Source of the DNA: Solwaraspora sp. WMMD1047
Lineage (GTDB): Bacteria > Actinomycetota > Actinomycetes > Mycobacteriales > Micromonosporaceae
DNA: 64,000 bases
Direction: 5' to 3'
Assembly (NCBI RefSeq): GCF_029626155.1
Contig: NZ_JARUBL010000001.1
Location: forward strand, 310,001-374,000
Positions within the stretch are counted from its first letter, which is position 1, and the number at the start of each line of letters is the position of its first letter. Below the pieces are notes generated by a model. The model did not search any database and was not told the origin of the DNA. It saw nothing but the letters and a program-made list of their open reading frames with translations. Shown in pieces: positions 7,632-16,653 of the stretch. Both the position numbers and the translations under genes were made by a program.

Positions 7632-9449
7632 TCAGGTGGCGGTGCAGGTGAGGGTGGGGGCGGTGTTGGTGCCGTTCCAGGTGCCGATGAAGCCGAAGGT
7701 GGCACTGGCGCCAGCGCCGAGTGAACCGTTGTGGGAGACGTTGGTCGCGGTCACGCTGGAGCCGCTGGTGGTGATGGTGGCGTTCCAGGACTGGCTGATC
7801 GTCTGGCCGTTGGCGAACGTCCAGGTCACCCGCCAGCCGCGGATCGCGGCGGAGCCCGCGGTCACCCGGACGTCACCCTGGAAGCCGCCCTGCCACTGGC
7901 CGACGTTCGAGTAGGTCGCCGTGCAGCCCCCACTCGGGTTCGGTGGCGGGGTGGTGGGGTTCGGCGGCGGGGTGGTGGGGTTCGGCGGCGGAGTCGTGGG
8001 GTTCGGCGGGGGAGGCGTCGGGCCCGGGGGGAAGCCCGGCCAGCCGATCAGCCCACCGCTGTACGTGCCGGCCTGGATGGACATCATCCGGGTCGCGCCG
8101 GAGATGCTGCCGCCGGTGGTGGCCATGCCGCCGATCGTGGTGCCGGAGATGCTGCCGCCGGTGTAGACCTCGTAGGTCTGCCCGTTCGAGATCCGGTTGG
8201 AGGAGAAGACCAGCTCGCGGTAGGCCTTGGGGGTCCGGTACGAGACCAGCACCTGCCCGCCGGAGACCAGGTGCACGATCGAGTTGGCCTGCTGGTTCGT
8301 GTTCAGCCGGGGGGCGGCCCAGCCCTGGCCGTTGGTCGGCGGCCTGGTCATCACGGCCATCGAGGTGGAGCCGACGGCGAGCACCGTGCCGCCGTTGTAG
8401 TAGACCGGCCCGTTCGAGTCGATCGCGCCCTCGCCGGGGCTGCCGGTGGTCGGTCCGCTGACCACCACCGTGCCGCCGGCGAAGGTGACCGATCCGTTGG
8501 AGTCGATGCCGTCGATGTTGGAGTTGACGAGCACCGTGCCGCCGGAGATCCGGACGAAGGCGTTCGGCGCCACCGCGAACTCGTCGATGCCCTCCTCCAC
8601 GCCGTTGATCGCGTCGTCGGTGGCGGTGACGTTGACGGTGCCGCCGCTGATCGTGATCTGCTTGCCCTCGATCGCCTCGAAGGACCTGGTGACGGTGACG
8701 GCGCCGCCCGAGATGTTCACGACGTTCTCGCCCTTGATGGCGTCGTCGCCGGAGTTGACCTGGACGGTGCCGTTGGTGATCGACAACCGGCCCCGGTCGG
8801 CCTCGGTGTCGTCGGACTTAATGCCGTCCCCGCCGGAGGTCACGTTCACGGTGCCGCCGGTGATGTCGAGGGAGTCCTTGCCCCGGATGCCGTCGTCGAC
8901 CGCGTTCACCGTGATCGTGCCGGACTCGATGACCAGGCTGTCCTTGCTGGTGATGCCGTCGTAGGCGTTGCCGCGTACGGACAGCGCCCCGGTGCCGGTG
9001 ATCCGCAGGTCGGATTTGCTGAACAGGGCGGCGTTCGGCTCGTCGGTGGACGGGTCGGGATACACGTACCGGGTCGCGTCGGTGAGCTGGCTGGTGGTGC
9101 CGGCGGCGAGCGTCAGGACGACCTCGTCGGCGTCGGCCACCTGGAACGGCGCGTTGCTGGAGTTGGTGATGTTGGCGCCGCTGAGGATGACGTTCACCGC
9201 GCCGGCTGCCGAGGTGTCGACGTTGACGTAGCCGTCGTTGAGGGTGCCGGTGATCTGGTAGGTGCCGGGCGCGGTGATCGTGACGACCCGGCCGGCAATC
9301 GAGACGTTGCTGCTGTTGCTGGTCGCGCTGCTGCCGGTCAGGGTGATGGCGACCGGGGTCTGGGCCACGGCCGGCGCTCCGAGCGGGCCGGCGACCAGCA
9401 ACGCCGCGAGTCCGATGGGGATGATGGTTCTCGGTGGGATGCGTTTCAT
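7632..9449 (-). CDS. secreted beta-helix carbohydrate-binding protein with C-terminal CBM2
   Basis: About 605 residues from ATG 9449. A signal peptide (MKRIPPRT, hydrophobic core, AVA-QT) is followed by ~430 residues rich in GT/GG-N/D turns and repeats such as ISGGTV and DDGIRGKDS, the pattern of right-handed beta-helix proteins of the Cthe_2159 (DUF4353) type that bind cellulose or polygalacturonate. A PPPNPTT linker (about 470-508) leads to a C-terminal CBM2 cellulose-binding module with paired Cys and conserved Trp (GQWQGGF, WRVTWTF, SQSWNA). No catalytic residues are recognised, so a binding or adhesion role is inferred. An upstream in-frame extension to 9545 lacks signal-peptide character. 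Confidence 0.82.
   Translation of the reverse strand: MKRIPPRTIIPIGLAALLVAGPLGAPAVAQTPVAITLTGSSATSNSSNVSIAGRVVTITAPGTYQITGTLNDGYVNVDTSAAGAVNVILSGANITNSSNAPFQVADADEVVLTLAAGTTSQLTDATRYVYPDPSTDEPNAALFSKSDLRITGTGALSVRGNAYDGITSKDSLVIESGTITVNAVDDGIRGKDSLDITGGTVNVTSGGDGIKSDDTEADRGRLSITNGTVQVNSGDDAIKGENVVNISGGAVTVTRSFEAIEGKQITISGGTVNVTATDDAINGVEEGIDEFAVAPNAFVRISGGTVLVNSNIDGIDSNGSVTFAGGTVVVSGPTTGSPGEGAIDSNGPVYYNGGTVLAVGSTSMAVMTRPPTNGQGWAAPRLNTNQQANSIVHLVSGGQVLVSYRTPKAYRELVFSSNRISNGQTYEVYTGGSISGTTIGGMATTGGSISGATRMMSIQAGTYSGGLIGWPGFPPGPTPPPPNPTTPPPNPTTPPPNPTTPPPNPSGGCTATYSNVGQWQGGFQGDVRVTAGSAAIRGWRVTWTFANGQTISQSWNATITTSGSSVTATNVSHNGSLGAGASATFGFIGTWNGTNTAPTLTCTAT
7937..8006 (-). repeat. 21-bp tandem repeat encoding PPPNPTT linker
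   Basis: About four near-identical 21-bp units that encode the Pro/Thr linker joining the beta-helix domain to the CBM2 module. Such linkers are flexible and O-glycosylated in actinomycete glycan-active enzymes; the copy number is prone to slippage. Confidence 0.8.
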
Positions 9450-9640
9450 GGGATGCCTGTTCTGGCTCGGATGGATGTGGCTCACGCGGGCCCGCGCGGT
9501 TAATGCATCGACAAGTTTAGATGAATGATGGGCGATTGGTGACACTGGCGAGGGTCAATGCAATCCACTACGATGAGCGGTCGGAGCGTAACGATGCGTT
9601 GATCAAGTGTCTGATGATTCGATCCGCCCTGGGGGATGGC

Positions 9641-10846
9641 ATGACCGAGATCGCACAGGTCGCCGCGCGGCCCTACCCGTTCAGCGCACCCGACCGGCTC
9701 CACCTCGACCCGCTCTACGCCGAGCTGCGCCGCACCGAACCGCTGACCCGGGTGCGGCTGCCGTTCGGTGAGGCGGTGTGGCTGGCCACCCGGCACGCCG
9801 ACGTGCGGACCGTCCTCGGCGACCCGCGATTCAGCCGAGCCGCCAGCATCGGCCGGGACGAGCCCCGGCTCACCCCGCGGCAGCTCGACGGCGGCATCCT
9901 GTCGATGGACCCGCCCGAGCACACCCGGCTGCGCCGGCTGGTCGCCAAGGCGTTCACCGCCCGCCGGGTCGAGCTGCTCCGGCCCAGAACCCAGCAGATC
10001 GCCGACGAGCTTCTCGACGCCATGGCGGCCCTCGGCCCGCCGGCCGACCTGGTCGAGCACTTCGCCACCCCGCTGCCGATCCAGGTGATCTGCGAGCTGC
10101 TCGGCGTGCCCTTCGCCGACCGGCACCTGTTCCACGTCTGGTCGGAGGCGATCGTCTCCACTACCTCGCTGCCGCCCGAGCAGATCCGGGAATATCTCGA
10201 CAACCTCTACGGCTACATCGGCGAACTCGTCGAACAGCGGCGCCGGGCGCCCACCGACGACCTGATCTGCGCGATGGTCCGGGCCCGCGACGAGAACCAG
10301 GACCGGTTCACCGAGGAGGAGGTCGTCCGGCTCGCCGCCGGACTGCTCGCCGCCGGCCACGAGACCACCGTCACCCAACTGCCCAACTTCGCGTACGTGC
10401 TGCTCACCCACCCGGCCGAGCTGGCCCGGCTGCGGGCCGAGCCGGCCCTGGTGCCGACCGCGGTCGAGGAGCTGATGCGGTACGTCCCGCTCGGGGTGGC
10501 CTCCTCGTTCGCCCGGTACGCGACCGAGGACATCGAGATCGGCGGCGTGCTGGTGCGGGCCGGCGAGCCGGTGATCGGCTCGCTCTCCTCGGCCAACCGG
10601 GACGAGACGGTCTTCACCGACCCGGACCGGCTGGACCTGGGCCGGCAGACCAATCCACACATCGGCTTCGGGCACGGCGTACACCACTGCGTGGGCGCCC
10701 AGCTCGCCCGGATGGAGCTGCAGGTCGGGATCGCCACCCTGATCCGGCGCTTCCCCGACCTGCGGATCGCCGTGCCCGAGCCGGAGCTGCGCTGGAAGAG
10801 CGGGATGATCGTGCGCGGCCTGGCCAGCCTGCCGGTGGCCTGGTGA
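9641..10846 (+). CDS. cytochrome P450
   Basis: A 401-residue soluble bacterial P450. Visible landmarks: I-helix oxygen-activation motif AGHETT, the K-helix ExxR (EELMR), and the heme-binding loop GFGHGVHHCVGAQLARME with the proximal Cys near residue 350. Length and motifs fit CYP105/CYP107-like monooxygenases. It needs an electron donor, and the next gene, overlapping by 4 bp, encodes a ferredoxin. The ATG at 9641 is chosen because GGGGGAT lies just upstream; the 120 bases upstream in the same frame do not look coding. The substrate is unknown and no biosynthetic cluster surrounds it. Confidence 0.92.
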   Translation: MTEIAQVAARPYPFSAPDRLHLDPLYAELRRTEPLTRVRLPFGEAVWLATRHADVRTVLGDPRFSRAASIGRDEPRLTPRQLDGGILSMDPPEHTRLRRLVAKAFTARRVELLRPRTQQIADELLDAMAALGPPADLVEHFATPLPIQVICELLGVPFADRHLFHVWSEAIVSTTSLPPEQIREYLDNLYGYIGELVEQRRRAPTDDLICAMVRARDENQDRFTEEEVVRLAAGLLAAGHETTVTQLPNFAYVLLTHPAELARLRAEPALVPTAVEELMRYVPLGVASSFARYATEDIEIGGVLVRAGEPVIGSLSSANRDETVFTDPDRLDLGRQTNPHIGFGHGVHHCVGAQLARMELQVGIATLIRRFPDLRIAVPEPELRWKSGMIVRGLASLPVAW

Positions 10847-11067
10847 GCGCCGGTTGGCGGATCGGCGTCGATCCGCGGCGCTGCGTCGGCTCGGGCAGCT
10901 GCGCGGGTATCGCCCCGGCCCACTTCACGCTGATCGACGGGCTGGCGACCCCGCTCACCGAGCTGGTCGAGCCGGCCGACGAGGTGATCGACGCCGCCGA
11001 CGTCTGCCCGGTCGAGGCGATCACGGTACGCGACAGCGCAGGTGAACGGGTCGCGCCGGGCGCCTGA
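10843..11067 (+). CDS. 3Fe-4S ferredoxin, probable P450 redox partner
   Basis: A 74-residue ferredoxin whose GTG start overlaps the P450 stop (GTGA). The Cys pattern CVGSGSC near the N-terminus and a distant CPVEAI near residue 54 give three Cys, with non-Cys at the fourth position, typical of 3Fe-4S ferredoxins that feed actinobacterial P450s. The tight coupling indicates a dedicated partner for the P450. No ferredoxin reductase is nearby. Confidence 0.85.
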   Translation: MSAGWRIGVDPRRCVGSGSCAGIAPAHFTLIDGLATPLTELVEPADEVIDAADVCPVEAITVRDSAGERVAPGA

Positions 11068-11167
11068 CGGCAGCACCGGCCCGCCCCGACGGTGGCGCCG
11101 GGGCGTGGCTGACGGTGGCACCGGGTAGCGCCTGACGGCGGCGCCGGGGCGGCTGACGGCGTACCCG
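11064..11167 (+). repeat. degenerate short tandem repeat
   Basis: Five degenerate units of about 17-25 bp sharing the core CTGACGGYGGCRCCGG fill the gap between the ferredoxin and mqnC genes. Each unit could form small hairpins. No coding meaning is apparent. Confidence 0.55.
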
Positions 11168-11235
11168 ATGTGGGGTGGGCGTCACCTGGGCGGCGGTCCT
11201 GTGCCCGGCGGAGGCCGCCGACGTAGGCTCGGGTC

Positions 11236-12426
11236 GTGACTGGGAGCCGGGAGATCGACGACATCCTGCAGCGCGGCGCGGACGGCGGGCGGATCACGCC
11301 CGAGGAGGCGCTGCTGCTCTACACCGAGGCGCCGTTCCACGCGCTCGGCGAGGCCGCCGACGCGGTACGCCGCCGCCGGTACCCGGACAACATCGTCACC
11401 TACCTGATCGACCGCAACATCAACTACACCAACGTCTGCGTGACGGCCTGCAAGTTCTGCGCCTTCTACCGGGCGCCGAAGCACGCCGAGGGCTGGACCC
11501 ACCCGACCGAGGAGATCCTGCGCCGCTGCGGCGAGGCGGTCGAGCTGGGCGCCACCCAGGTGATGCTGCAGGGCGGCCACCACCCCGACTACGGCGTCGA
11601 GTATTACGAGGAGCTCTTCTCCTCGGTCAAGGGCGCGTACCCGCAGCTCGCGATCCACTCCATCGGGCCGAGTGAGATCCTGCACATGGCGAAGGTCTCC
11701 GGCGTCTCGCTGGACGAGGCGATCAGCCGGATCAAGGCCGCCGGCCTGGACTCGATCGCCGGCGCCGGCGCCGAGATGCTGCCGGACCGGCCCCGCAAGG
11801 CGATCGCCCCGCTGAAGGAGTCCGGCGCCCGCTGGCTCGAGGTGATGGAGCTGGCGCACCGGCAGGGCATCGAGTCGACCGCAACCATGATGATGGGCAC
11901 CGGCGAGACGAACGCCGAGCGGATCGAGCACCTGCGGATGATCCGCGACGTGCAGGACCGCACCCAGGGCTTCCGGGCCTTCATCCCCTGGACCTACCAG
12001 CCGGAGAACAACCATCTCAAGGGGCGGACCCAGGCCACCACCCTGGAGTACCTGCGGATCATCGCGGTGGCCCGGCTCTTCTTCGAGACCGTGCCGCACC
12101 TGCAGGCGTCCTGGCTGACCACCGGCAAGGACGTCGGGCAGCTCGCCCTGCACATGGGGGTGGACGACCTCGGCTCGATCATGCTGGAGGAGAACGTCAT
12201 CTCCTCGGCCGGCGCGAAGCACCGCTCGAACCTGCACGAGCTGATCTGGATGATCCGCTCGGCCGGCCGGATCCCCGCCCAGCGGGACACCCGCTATCGG
12301 CACCTGGCGGTGCACCACACCCCGGCCGACGACCCCAGCGACGACCGGGTCGTGTCGCACTTCTCCTCGATCGCGCTGCCCGGCGGCGGCGCCCGCAAGA
12401 CCCTGCCGCTCGTCGACGCCAACTGA
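11236..12426 (+). CDS. mqnC: dehypoxanthine futalosine cyclase (radical SAM), MqnC
   Basis: A 396-residue radical SAM enzyme with the CxxxCxxC cluster motif (CVTACKFC, Cys 68/72/75) and the family blocks VMLQGGHHPDYG and AIHSIGPSEI. MqnC cyclises dehypoxanthine futalosine in the futalosine route to menaquinone, used by many actinomycetes in place of the classical men genes. The length matches the family. It starts at GTG 11236 and ends before a strong hairpin, so it is probably monocistronic. Its place near menG, the reductase gene and nuo groups quinone synthesis with the enzyme that reduces quinone. Confidence 0.94.
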   Translation: MTGSREIDDILQRGADGGRITPEEALLLYTEAPFHALGEAADAVRRRRYPDNIVTYLIDRNINYTNVCVTACKFCAFYRAPKHAEGWTHPTEEILRRCGEAVELGATQVMLQGGHHPDYGVEYYEELFSSVKGAYPQLAIHSIGPSEILHMAKVSGVSLDEAISRIKAAGLDSIAGAGAEMLPDRPRKAIAPLKESGARWLEVMELAHRQGIESTATMMMGTGETNAERIEHLRMIRDVQDRTQGFRAFIPWTYQPENNHLKGRTQATTLEYLRIIAVARLFFETVPHLQASWLTTGKDVGQLALHMGVDDLGSIMLEENVISSAGAKHRSNLHELIWMIRSAGRIPAQRDTRYRHLAVHHTPADDPSDDRVVSHFSSIALPGGGARKTLPLVDAN

Positions 12427-12445
12427 CCCGAGAAGGATTCACGCT

Positions 12446-12479
12446 GGGTGACCGGTGACTCGCGGGGAACCGGTCACCC
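12446..12479 (+). terminator. terminator hairpin after mqnC
   Basis: Perfect 11-bp arms (GGGTGACCGGT at 12446-12456; complement at 12469-12479) with a 12-nt loop, 19 bp past the mqnC stop. Confidence 0.7.
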
Positions 12480-12698
12480 GATCGGTCGATATTTACTCGG
12501 CGAGCCGGTCGATCATCTGCGCCCTACCGGCTCGTGACCTGCGGGTATAGCCGAGCAATAGCCATCAATCCGGACAGCACCTTAAGCCGATCTTAGGTTC
12601 GCAGGTCGAGATGGGCGATTCACGGGGTGGCGGGCGGCGTCGCGGACCGCTACCGTCCCCGGGCGTACTTTCCTCTACCCCATCGGGGGCAGCACTTC

Positions 12699-13904
12699 AT
12701 GATCTTCCTCAACCGTGCCCTCCGCCGGTCCGGTGCCCTGGCCGCCGCCGCCCTGCTGGCCGCCGCCGCGCTGGCGACCGTCAGCGCCCCGGCGTACGCC
12801 GGGACGGGCGGGACCGACCTGGAGCTGACCGTCGTCGGCACCACAATCGCCGAGGGCGCCGACCGCAAGGTCGGTTGGGCGAAGATCACCAACCGGGGTG
12901 CGAACACCCCCGCCGAGCTGACCGTCCTGGCGGATCTGTCCGCCCTGGACTTCACGAAGGTCTTCGCGGCACCCGCGGGGGACGCCGAGTGCTCCGGTGA
13001 AGGCGACGCCGGTCCGGTGGCCTGGACCTGCGAGGTGCCGGCCGAGCTGATCCCCGGGCCGGGCGAGACCCTGGACTTCCCGGTCGTCCTGCTCAAGCTG
13101 GACCCGGACGCCGCCGGCTACCGGGCGCCCGTCACCTACACGATCAGCTCGCCGGACGACACCACCCCGGGCAACAACACCCGGACCGCGGACGTGGTGT
13201 TCAGCGAGTCCGGCGGGGTCGACCTCGGGGTCGAGGTGCCGGACGTCAAGGAGACCCTCGACCCGGAGACCGGCGAGGTGACCGGTCCGCTGGTCGCCGG
13301 GGGCACCAGCGCGGTCGTCGGCTGGATCTACAACTGGGGCGACGCGATCGCCAAGGGCATCAAGGTGACCGTCCGCCTCCCGGAGCGGGTCACCTTCGCC
13401 GAGACCGAGTCGGACTGCGTCTACACCGCCGACAACCGGACCGCGACCTGCAGCTACCCCTCGGTGGTGCTGATGCCGCTGAGTGACGAGGTCGACGAGG
13501 AGTTCGTGGCCGCCTTCTACTGGCCGATCACCGTCGCCGACGGGGTCGAGCCGCCGGCGAGCCTGACCGGCGGCTCGTGGACGGCCGAGGCACTGGGCCA
13601 GGTCTCTCCCGACGCCCGGGTGGCCACCACGCCGGCCGACCTGCCGGCGAACGTCACGATGGTGAGCGCCCAGGACGCCGGCGTGACCGAGATCGACGAG
13701 AGCGACAACGTCGACGGGTTCTCGGTGATCGTGAGCGGCGAAGGTGGCGGCAGCGGCGGCGGCCTGCCGGTGACCGGCGTACCGGCCGGGCTGCTCGGTG
13801 GCGTCGGGCTGGCCGTGATCGTCGCCGGTGGTGTGCTGCTCCTGCTGGCCCGTCGGCGCCGGGTGGTGCTGGTGGCTCCGGCCGACGAGAAGTCGGCCCT
13901 CTGA
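12699..13904 (+). CDS. LPxTG-anchored cell-surface protein
   Basis: About 401 residues from ATG 12699 (GGGGG upstream; earlier in-frame starts would precede the signal peptide with unrelated sequence). A signal peptide ends near PAYA-GTG. The middle contains two Ig-like repeats of the DUF11/conserved-repeat kind (TNRGANTPAELTV and NWGDAIAKGIKVTVRLP), the second with a Cys pair (SDCVYTADNRTATC). The C-terminus has a Gly/Ser spacer, the sortase motif LPVTG, a hydrophobic helix and RRRR, so it should be covalently attached to the cell wall. No sortase gene is in the window. The next gene is a divergent paralogue. Confidence 0.82.
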   Translation: MIFLNRALRRSGALAAAALLAAAALATVSAPAYAGTGGTDLELTVVGTTIAEGADRKVGWAKITNRGANTPAELTVLADLSALDFTKVFAAPAGDAECSGEGDAGPVAWTCEVPAELIPGPGETLDFPVVLLKLDPDAAGYRAPVTYTISSPDDTTPGNNTRTADVVFSESGGVDLGVEVPDVKETLDPETGEVTGPLVAGGTSAVVGWIYNWGDAIAKGIKVTVRLPERVTFAETESDCVYTADNRTATCSYPSVVLMPLSDEVDEEFVAAFYWPITVADGVEPPASLTGGSWTAEALGQVSPDARVATTPADLPANVTMVSAQDAGVTEIDESDNVDGFSVIVSGEGGGSGGGLPVTGVPAGLLGGVGLAVIVAGGVLLLLARRRRVVLVAPADEKSAL

Positions 13905-13951
13905 ACGGACTCTTCCCCAACCGGCCCTCGGGCCGTTCACATAACGCACGG

Positions 13952-13989
13952 CGTCGCGGGCGAGGTGGGCTACCACCTCGCCCGCGACG
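13952..13989 (+). terminator. strong terminator hairpin after first LPxTG gene
   Basis: Perfect 17-bp arms (13952-13968 and 13973-13989) around the 4-nt loop GCTA, 47 bp after the stop codon. It separates the two LPxTG genes into independent transcripts. Confidence 0.85.
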
Positions 13990-14103
13990 TATCTGCGGCT
14001 CGGACGGTTCCGCGCGAGATGACGCTCTATCTGCACATTTCCTCCGAGGAATCACCATTCAGTGGACGGTCATCCGGTGTCGGATTGACTACAGTTCGCA
14101 GTC

Positions 14104-15333
14104 ATGTGCACACGCCTCGCGGCGGCCGGTCGGATCGGCGCCGTCCTGCTCCTGCTCGGACCCACCCTCGCGGCCGACCCCGCGTACGCGACCGGCCAGG
14201 CGGATCTGGCGGTCGAGATCGACGGTGCGACCCTGCGCGGCACCGACCCGGACAAGGCCGTCGTCGTCACCGTCGTCAACCGGGGTACCGTCACCGCCCG
14301 CTCGGTCCGCCTCCGGGTGACCGGTTGGGTCGACAGCGAGGTGATGAATCCCGCGACCCTGCGCTTCTGCGCCGCCGACGACGCCGAGACCGTGCCGTCG
14401 CCGAGGCCGACCGCGGTGCCGTCGTTGCAGGTGTCGATCGACCGGACCTGCGCCGTCGCCGACCTGCCGGCGGGTGCCTCGACCGCCCTGCGGGCCACCC
14501 CGCGAACGGCCGCGAACGCCACCGGCACCGTGGGCAAACTCACCCTCACGGTCTCCCATGCGGGCACCGACGCCCGGCCCGCCGACAACGCGGCCAGCAG
14601 CTCACTGACCCTTGCCGGCCCCGCCGAACAGGACCTCTACGTCCGCGCCTGGAGCGTCCCGGCCGAGGTGGCGCAGCCACCCGAGACCGGTGCCGGTGCC
14701 ACTCAGGTGGCAGCTGCCTTTGCGGCGGTGGGCGCGGTTGAGGCGGCCCGGGCCGCTGCGGTGCCGCCGGGTGGGGTCGGTGAGTTGCGGTTCGAGGTCG
14801 GCAATCGGGGCGCCGGGCTGTCCGGGGGGATGACCGTCGTGGTCCGGCTCCCCGACCAGGTGCGGTTCGCCGAAACGCACCCCGGCTGTGCGTACGGCAC
14901 AGATCACCGCTCCGCCACCTGCACCTACCTGGACCTGCCCCTGGTGCCGTCGGTGGACGACGCCGACCCGGGTGACCGGGTCTACTCCGCGCTGCGTTTC
15001 AGCCACCTGCTGCGGGTGGCGGACTCCGCCCCCGCCCCGGCCACGCTCGACGGCGGCCTGCTCCGGGTGACCCCGGTGGCGGCCGGATACGTGCCAGGGC
15101 TGGAGGCGGTCGCGCTGCCCGGCAACTCCACCGGCCTGCGCGCCCGGGACTACGGCACAGCCGGCGAGGCGGCCCGCTTCGAGGTGCTCGTCGGCGCCGC
15201 CGCCGGCACCGCGCCCGAGGGACTCCCACTGACCGGCAGATCACCAGGATGGCCGGCCGTCCTGGGCCTGCTCCTCACCACCCTGGGCCTACTCCTGGCC
15301 CACCTCTCGCGCCGCACCCCCCACCCCGCCTGA
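14104..15333 (+). CDS. LPxTG-anchored cell-surface protein, paralogue of the preceding gene
   Basis: A 409-residue protein with the same plan as its neighbour: signal peptide (ending near AYAT), two DUF11-like domains, and a C-terminal LPLTG, hydrophobic helix and RR. The block NRGAGLSGGMTVVVRLPDQVRFAETHPGC parallels NWGDAIAKGIKVTVRLP...CVY in the preceding protein, including the Cys pair. It has a long Ala/Pro-rich spacer between its two domains and no GGS spacer before the anchor. Tandem duplication followed by divergence is the simplest reading. Function is unknown; cell-surface adhesion or hyphal-wall roles are speculation. Confidence 0.8.
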   Translation: MCTRLAAAGRIGAVLLLLGPTLAADPAYATGQADLAVEIDGATLRGTDPDKAVVVTVVNRGTVTARSVRLRVTGWVDSEVMNPATLRFCAADDAETVPSPRPTAVPSLQVSIDRTCAVADLPAGASTALRATPRTAANATGTVGKLTLTVSHAGTDARPADNAASSSLTLAGPAEQDLYVRAWSVPAEVAQPPETGAGATQVAAAFAAVGAVEAARAAAVPPGGVGELRFEVGNRGAGLSGGMTVVVRLPDQVRFAETHPGCAYGTDHRSATCTYLDLPLVPSVDDADPGDRVYSALRFSHLLRVADSAPAPATLDGGLLRVTPVAAGYVPGLEAVALPGNSTGLRARDYGTAGEAARFEVLVGAAAGTAPEGLPLTGRSPGWPAVLGLLLTTLGLLLAHLSRRTPHPA

Positions 15334-15384
15334 CCCGCACCCCAACTCACCACTCCGTGCAACCCGCACCCGCGTTATCCGCCA

Positions 15385-15564
15385 CTCCCCCAACCGCACA
15401 CCCTCTCCACCCCTGCTCCCCCCACCCACCCCTGCTCCCCCCGCGCCGAAAGCTACCAAGATCGCGCGGGCGCGTGGTGCGGCGCGGTCGTGAGTGGGGG
15501 AGGTGGGCGGGGTGGGGGTGAGTGGGAGAGTGGGGGGGTGAGTGGGAGTGGAGCGGGTGGGCGG
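15385..15564. other. opposed C-rich and G-rich tracts around the menG start
   Basis: 15385-15447 is a C-rich run and 15494-15564 a G-rich run with many GGG/GGGGG tracts; both fit G-quadruplex spacing, the first on the minus strand and the second on the plus strand. The menG translation start lies inside the G-rich run. No gene is seen in 15334-15489. Confidence 0.6.
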
Positions 15565-16248
15565 GCGAGTTTGGCCAAGCAGCCGGGTGAGGTGGCTGCG
15601 ATGTTCGACGGGGTGGCCTCGCGGTATGACCTGACGAACACGGTGTTGTCGTTCGGGCGGGATCGGAGTTGGCGGCGGGCGACGCGGGCGGCGCTCGGGC
15701 TGCTGCCCGGCGAGCGGGTGCTCGACGTGGGGGCCGGCACCGGGGTTTCGACCGAGGAGCTGGCGGGGTCCGGGGCGTACGCGGTCGGGATGGATCTGTC
15801 GATCGGAATGCTGCGGGCCGGGCGACGGGCGCGGCCCGAGGTGCCGCTGCTGGCCGGCGACGCGCTGCGGCTGCCGTTCCCGGACGCGGCGTTCGACGCC
15901 GTGACCATCTCGTTCGCGCTGCGCAACGTGGTGGACCCGGTGGCCGCGCTGCGGGAGATGGCCCGGGTCACCCGGCCCGGCGGGCGGCTGGTGGTCTGTG
16001 AGTTCAGCACCCCGACCAACCCGGTGTTCCGCACCGGGTACCTGTCCTACCTGATGAGGTCGCTGCCGGCGGTCGCCCGGACGGTGTCGAGCAACCCGGA
16101 CGCGTACGTCTATCTGGCCGAGTCGATCCGGGCCTGGCCGGACCAGGCGGATCTGGCCGGGCGGATCGGGGCGGCCGGCTGGCAGCGGGTGGCCTGGCGG
16201 AACCTGACCGGCGGCGTGGTGGCCCTGCACCGGGCGGTACGTGAATAG
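15538..16248 (+). CDS. menG: demethylmenaquinone methyltransferase (UbiE/MenG family)
   Basis: About 236 residues, a class I SAM methyltransferase of the UbiE/MenG family that adds the ring methyl in the last step of menaquinone synthesis. Family marks: [16 protein letters not shown] near the N-terminus, SAM-binding [16 protein letters not shown] and [16 protein letters not shown]. The GTG at 15538 is preferred because the 16 residues gained by starting at 15490 are low-complexity Gly from a G-rich tract. It sits between mqnC and the nuo operon, as in other actinomycetes with the futalosine pathway. Confidence 0.9.
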   Translation: MSGSGAGGRASLAKQPGEVAAMFDGVASRYDLTNTVLSFGRDRSWRRATRAALGLLPGERVLDVGAGTGVSTEELAGSGAYAVGMDLSIGMLRAGRRARPEVPLLAGDALRLPFPDAAFDAVTISFALRNVVDPVAALREMARVTRPGGRLVVCEFSTPTNPVFRTGYLSYLMRSLPAVARTVSSNPDAYVYLAESIRAWPDQADLAGRIGAAGWQRVAWRNLTGGVVALHRAVRE

Positions 16249-16315
16249 CGCGGTTCTCGTACCAGATCCTGGGTTCTGGGGTTTAAGTCCGGTTTGACGC
16301 CGTAGGCTGCGCTGC

Positions 16316-16624
16316 ATGAGTGGGGCGGACCGGGCCGGCGGTCGCGACGAGAGCGAGTGGCGCGGCGAGGAGTTGCGGGCGGCGGCCGAGGCCGACCCGG
16401 AGACCGCCGAACTGATCGCCCATATCCGCGAGGTGGCCGGTCAGAATCCCGCCGACGTACGGCAGGTGGTGGCAGAGGTGCTGGCGGCGCTGGACCGGGT
16501 GACCGGCGGTGCCCTCGGCGACCAGTTGGCGGCCGGGCGCTCCGCCGGCGGGGCGGGCGCCGGGCTGGCGGGCGACCCGGGCGCCGCGGCGGCGGACGGA
16601 GATTTGCCGCCACCTGCACCATGA
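16316..16624 (+). CDS. hypothetical protein, Ala-rich
   Basis: A 102-residue hydrophilic protein with no signal peptide or membrane segment. Residues 18-62 look like a short helical domain (AAEADPETAELIAHIREVAGQ and DVRQVVAEVLAALDRVTGG); the rest is Gly/Ala/Pro-rich and probably disordered. No family is recognised. It lies between menG and the reductase gene in the same direction and may be part of the same neighbourhood. Codon use is typical of the region, which supports it being real. Confidence 0.55.
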   Translation: MSGADRAGGRDESEWRGEELRAAAEADPETAELIAHIREVAGQNPADVRQVVAEVLAALDRVTGGALGDQLAAGRSAGGAGAGLAGDPGAAAADGDLPPPAP

Positions 16625-16653
16625 CGTCCCGCTGACGGGCCCGGGCGGGGCGA

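Noticed and set aside
9641-11067. Natural-product biosynthetic cluster centred on the P450
   Set aside because: Only a P450 and its ferredoxin are present; no synthase, tailoring or resistance genes adjoin them, and the next gene is mqnC.
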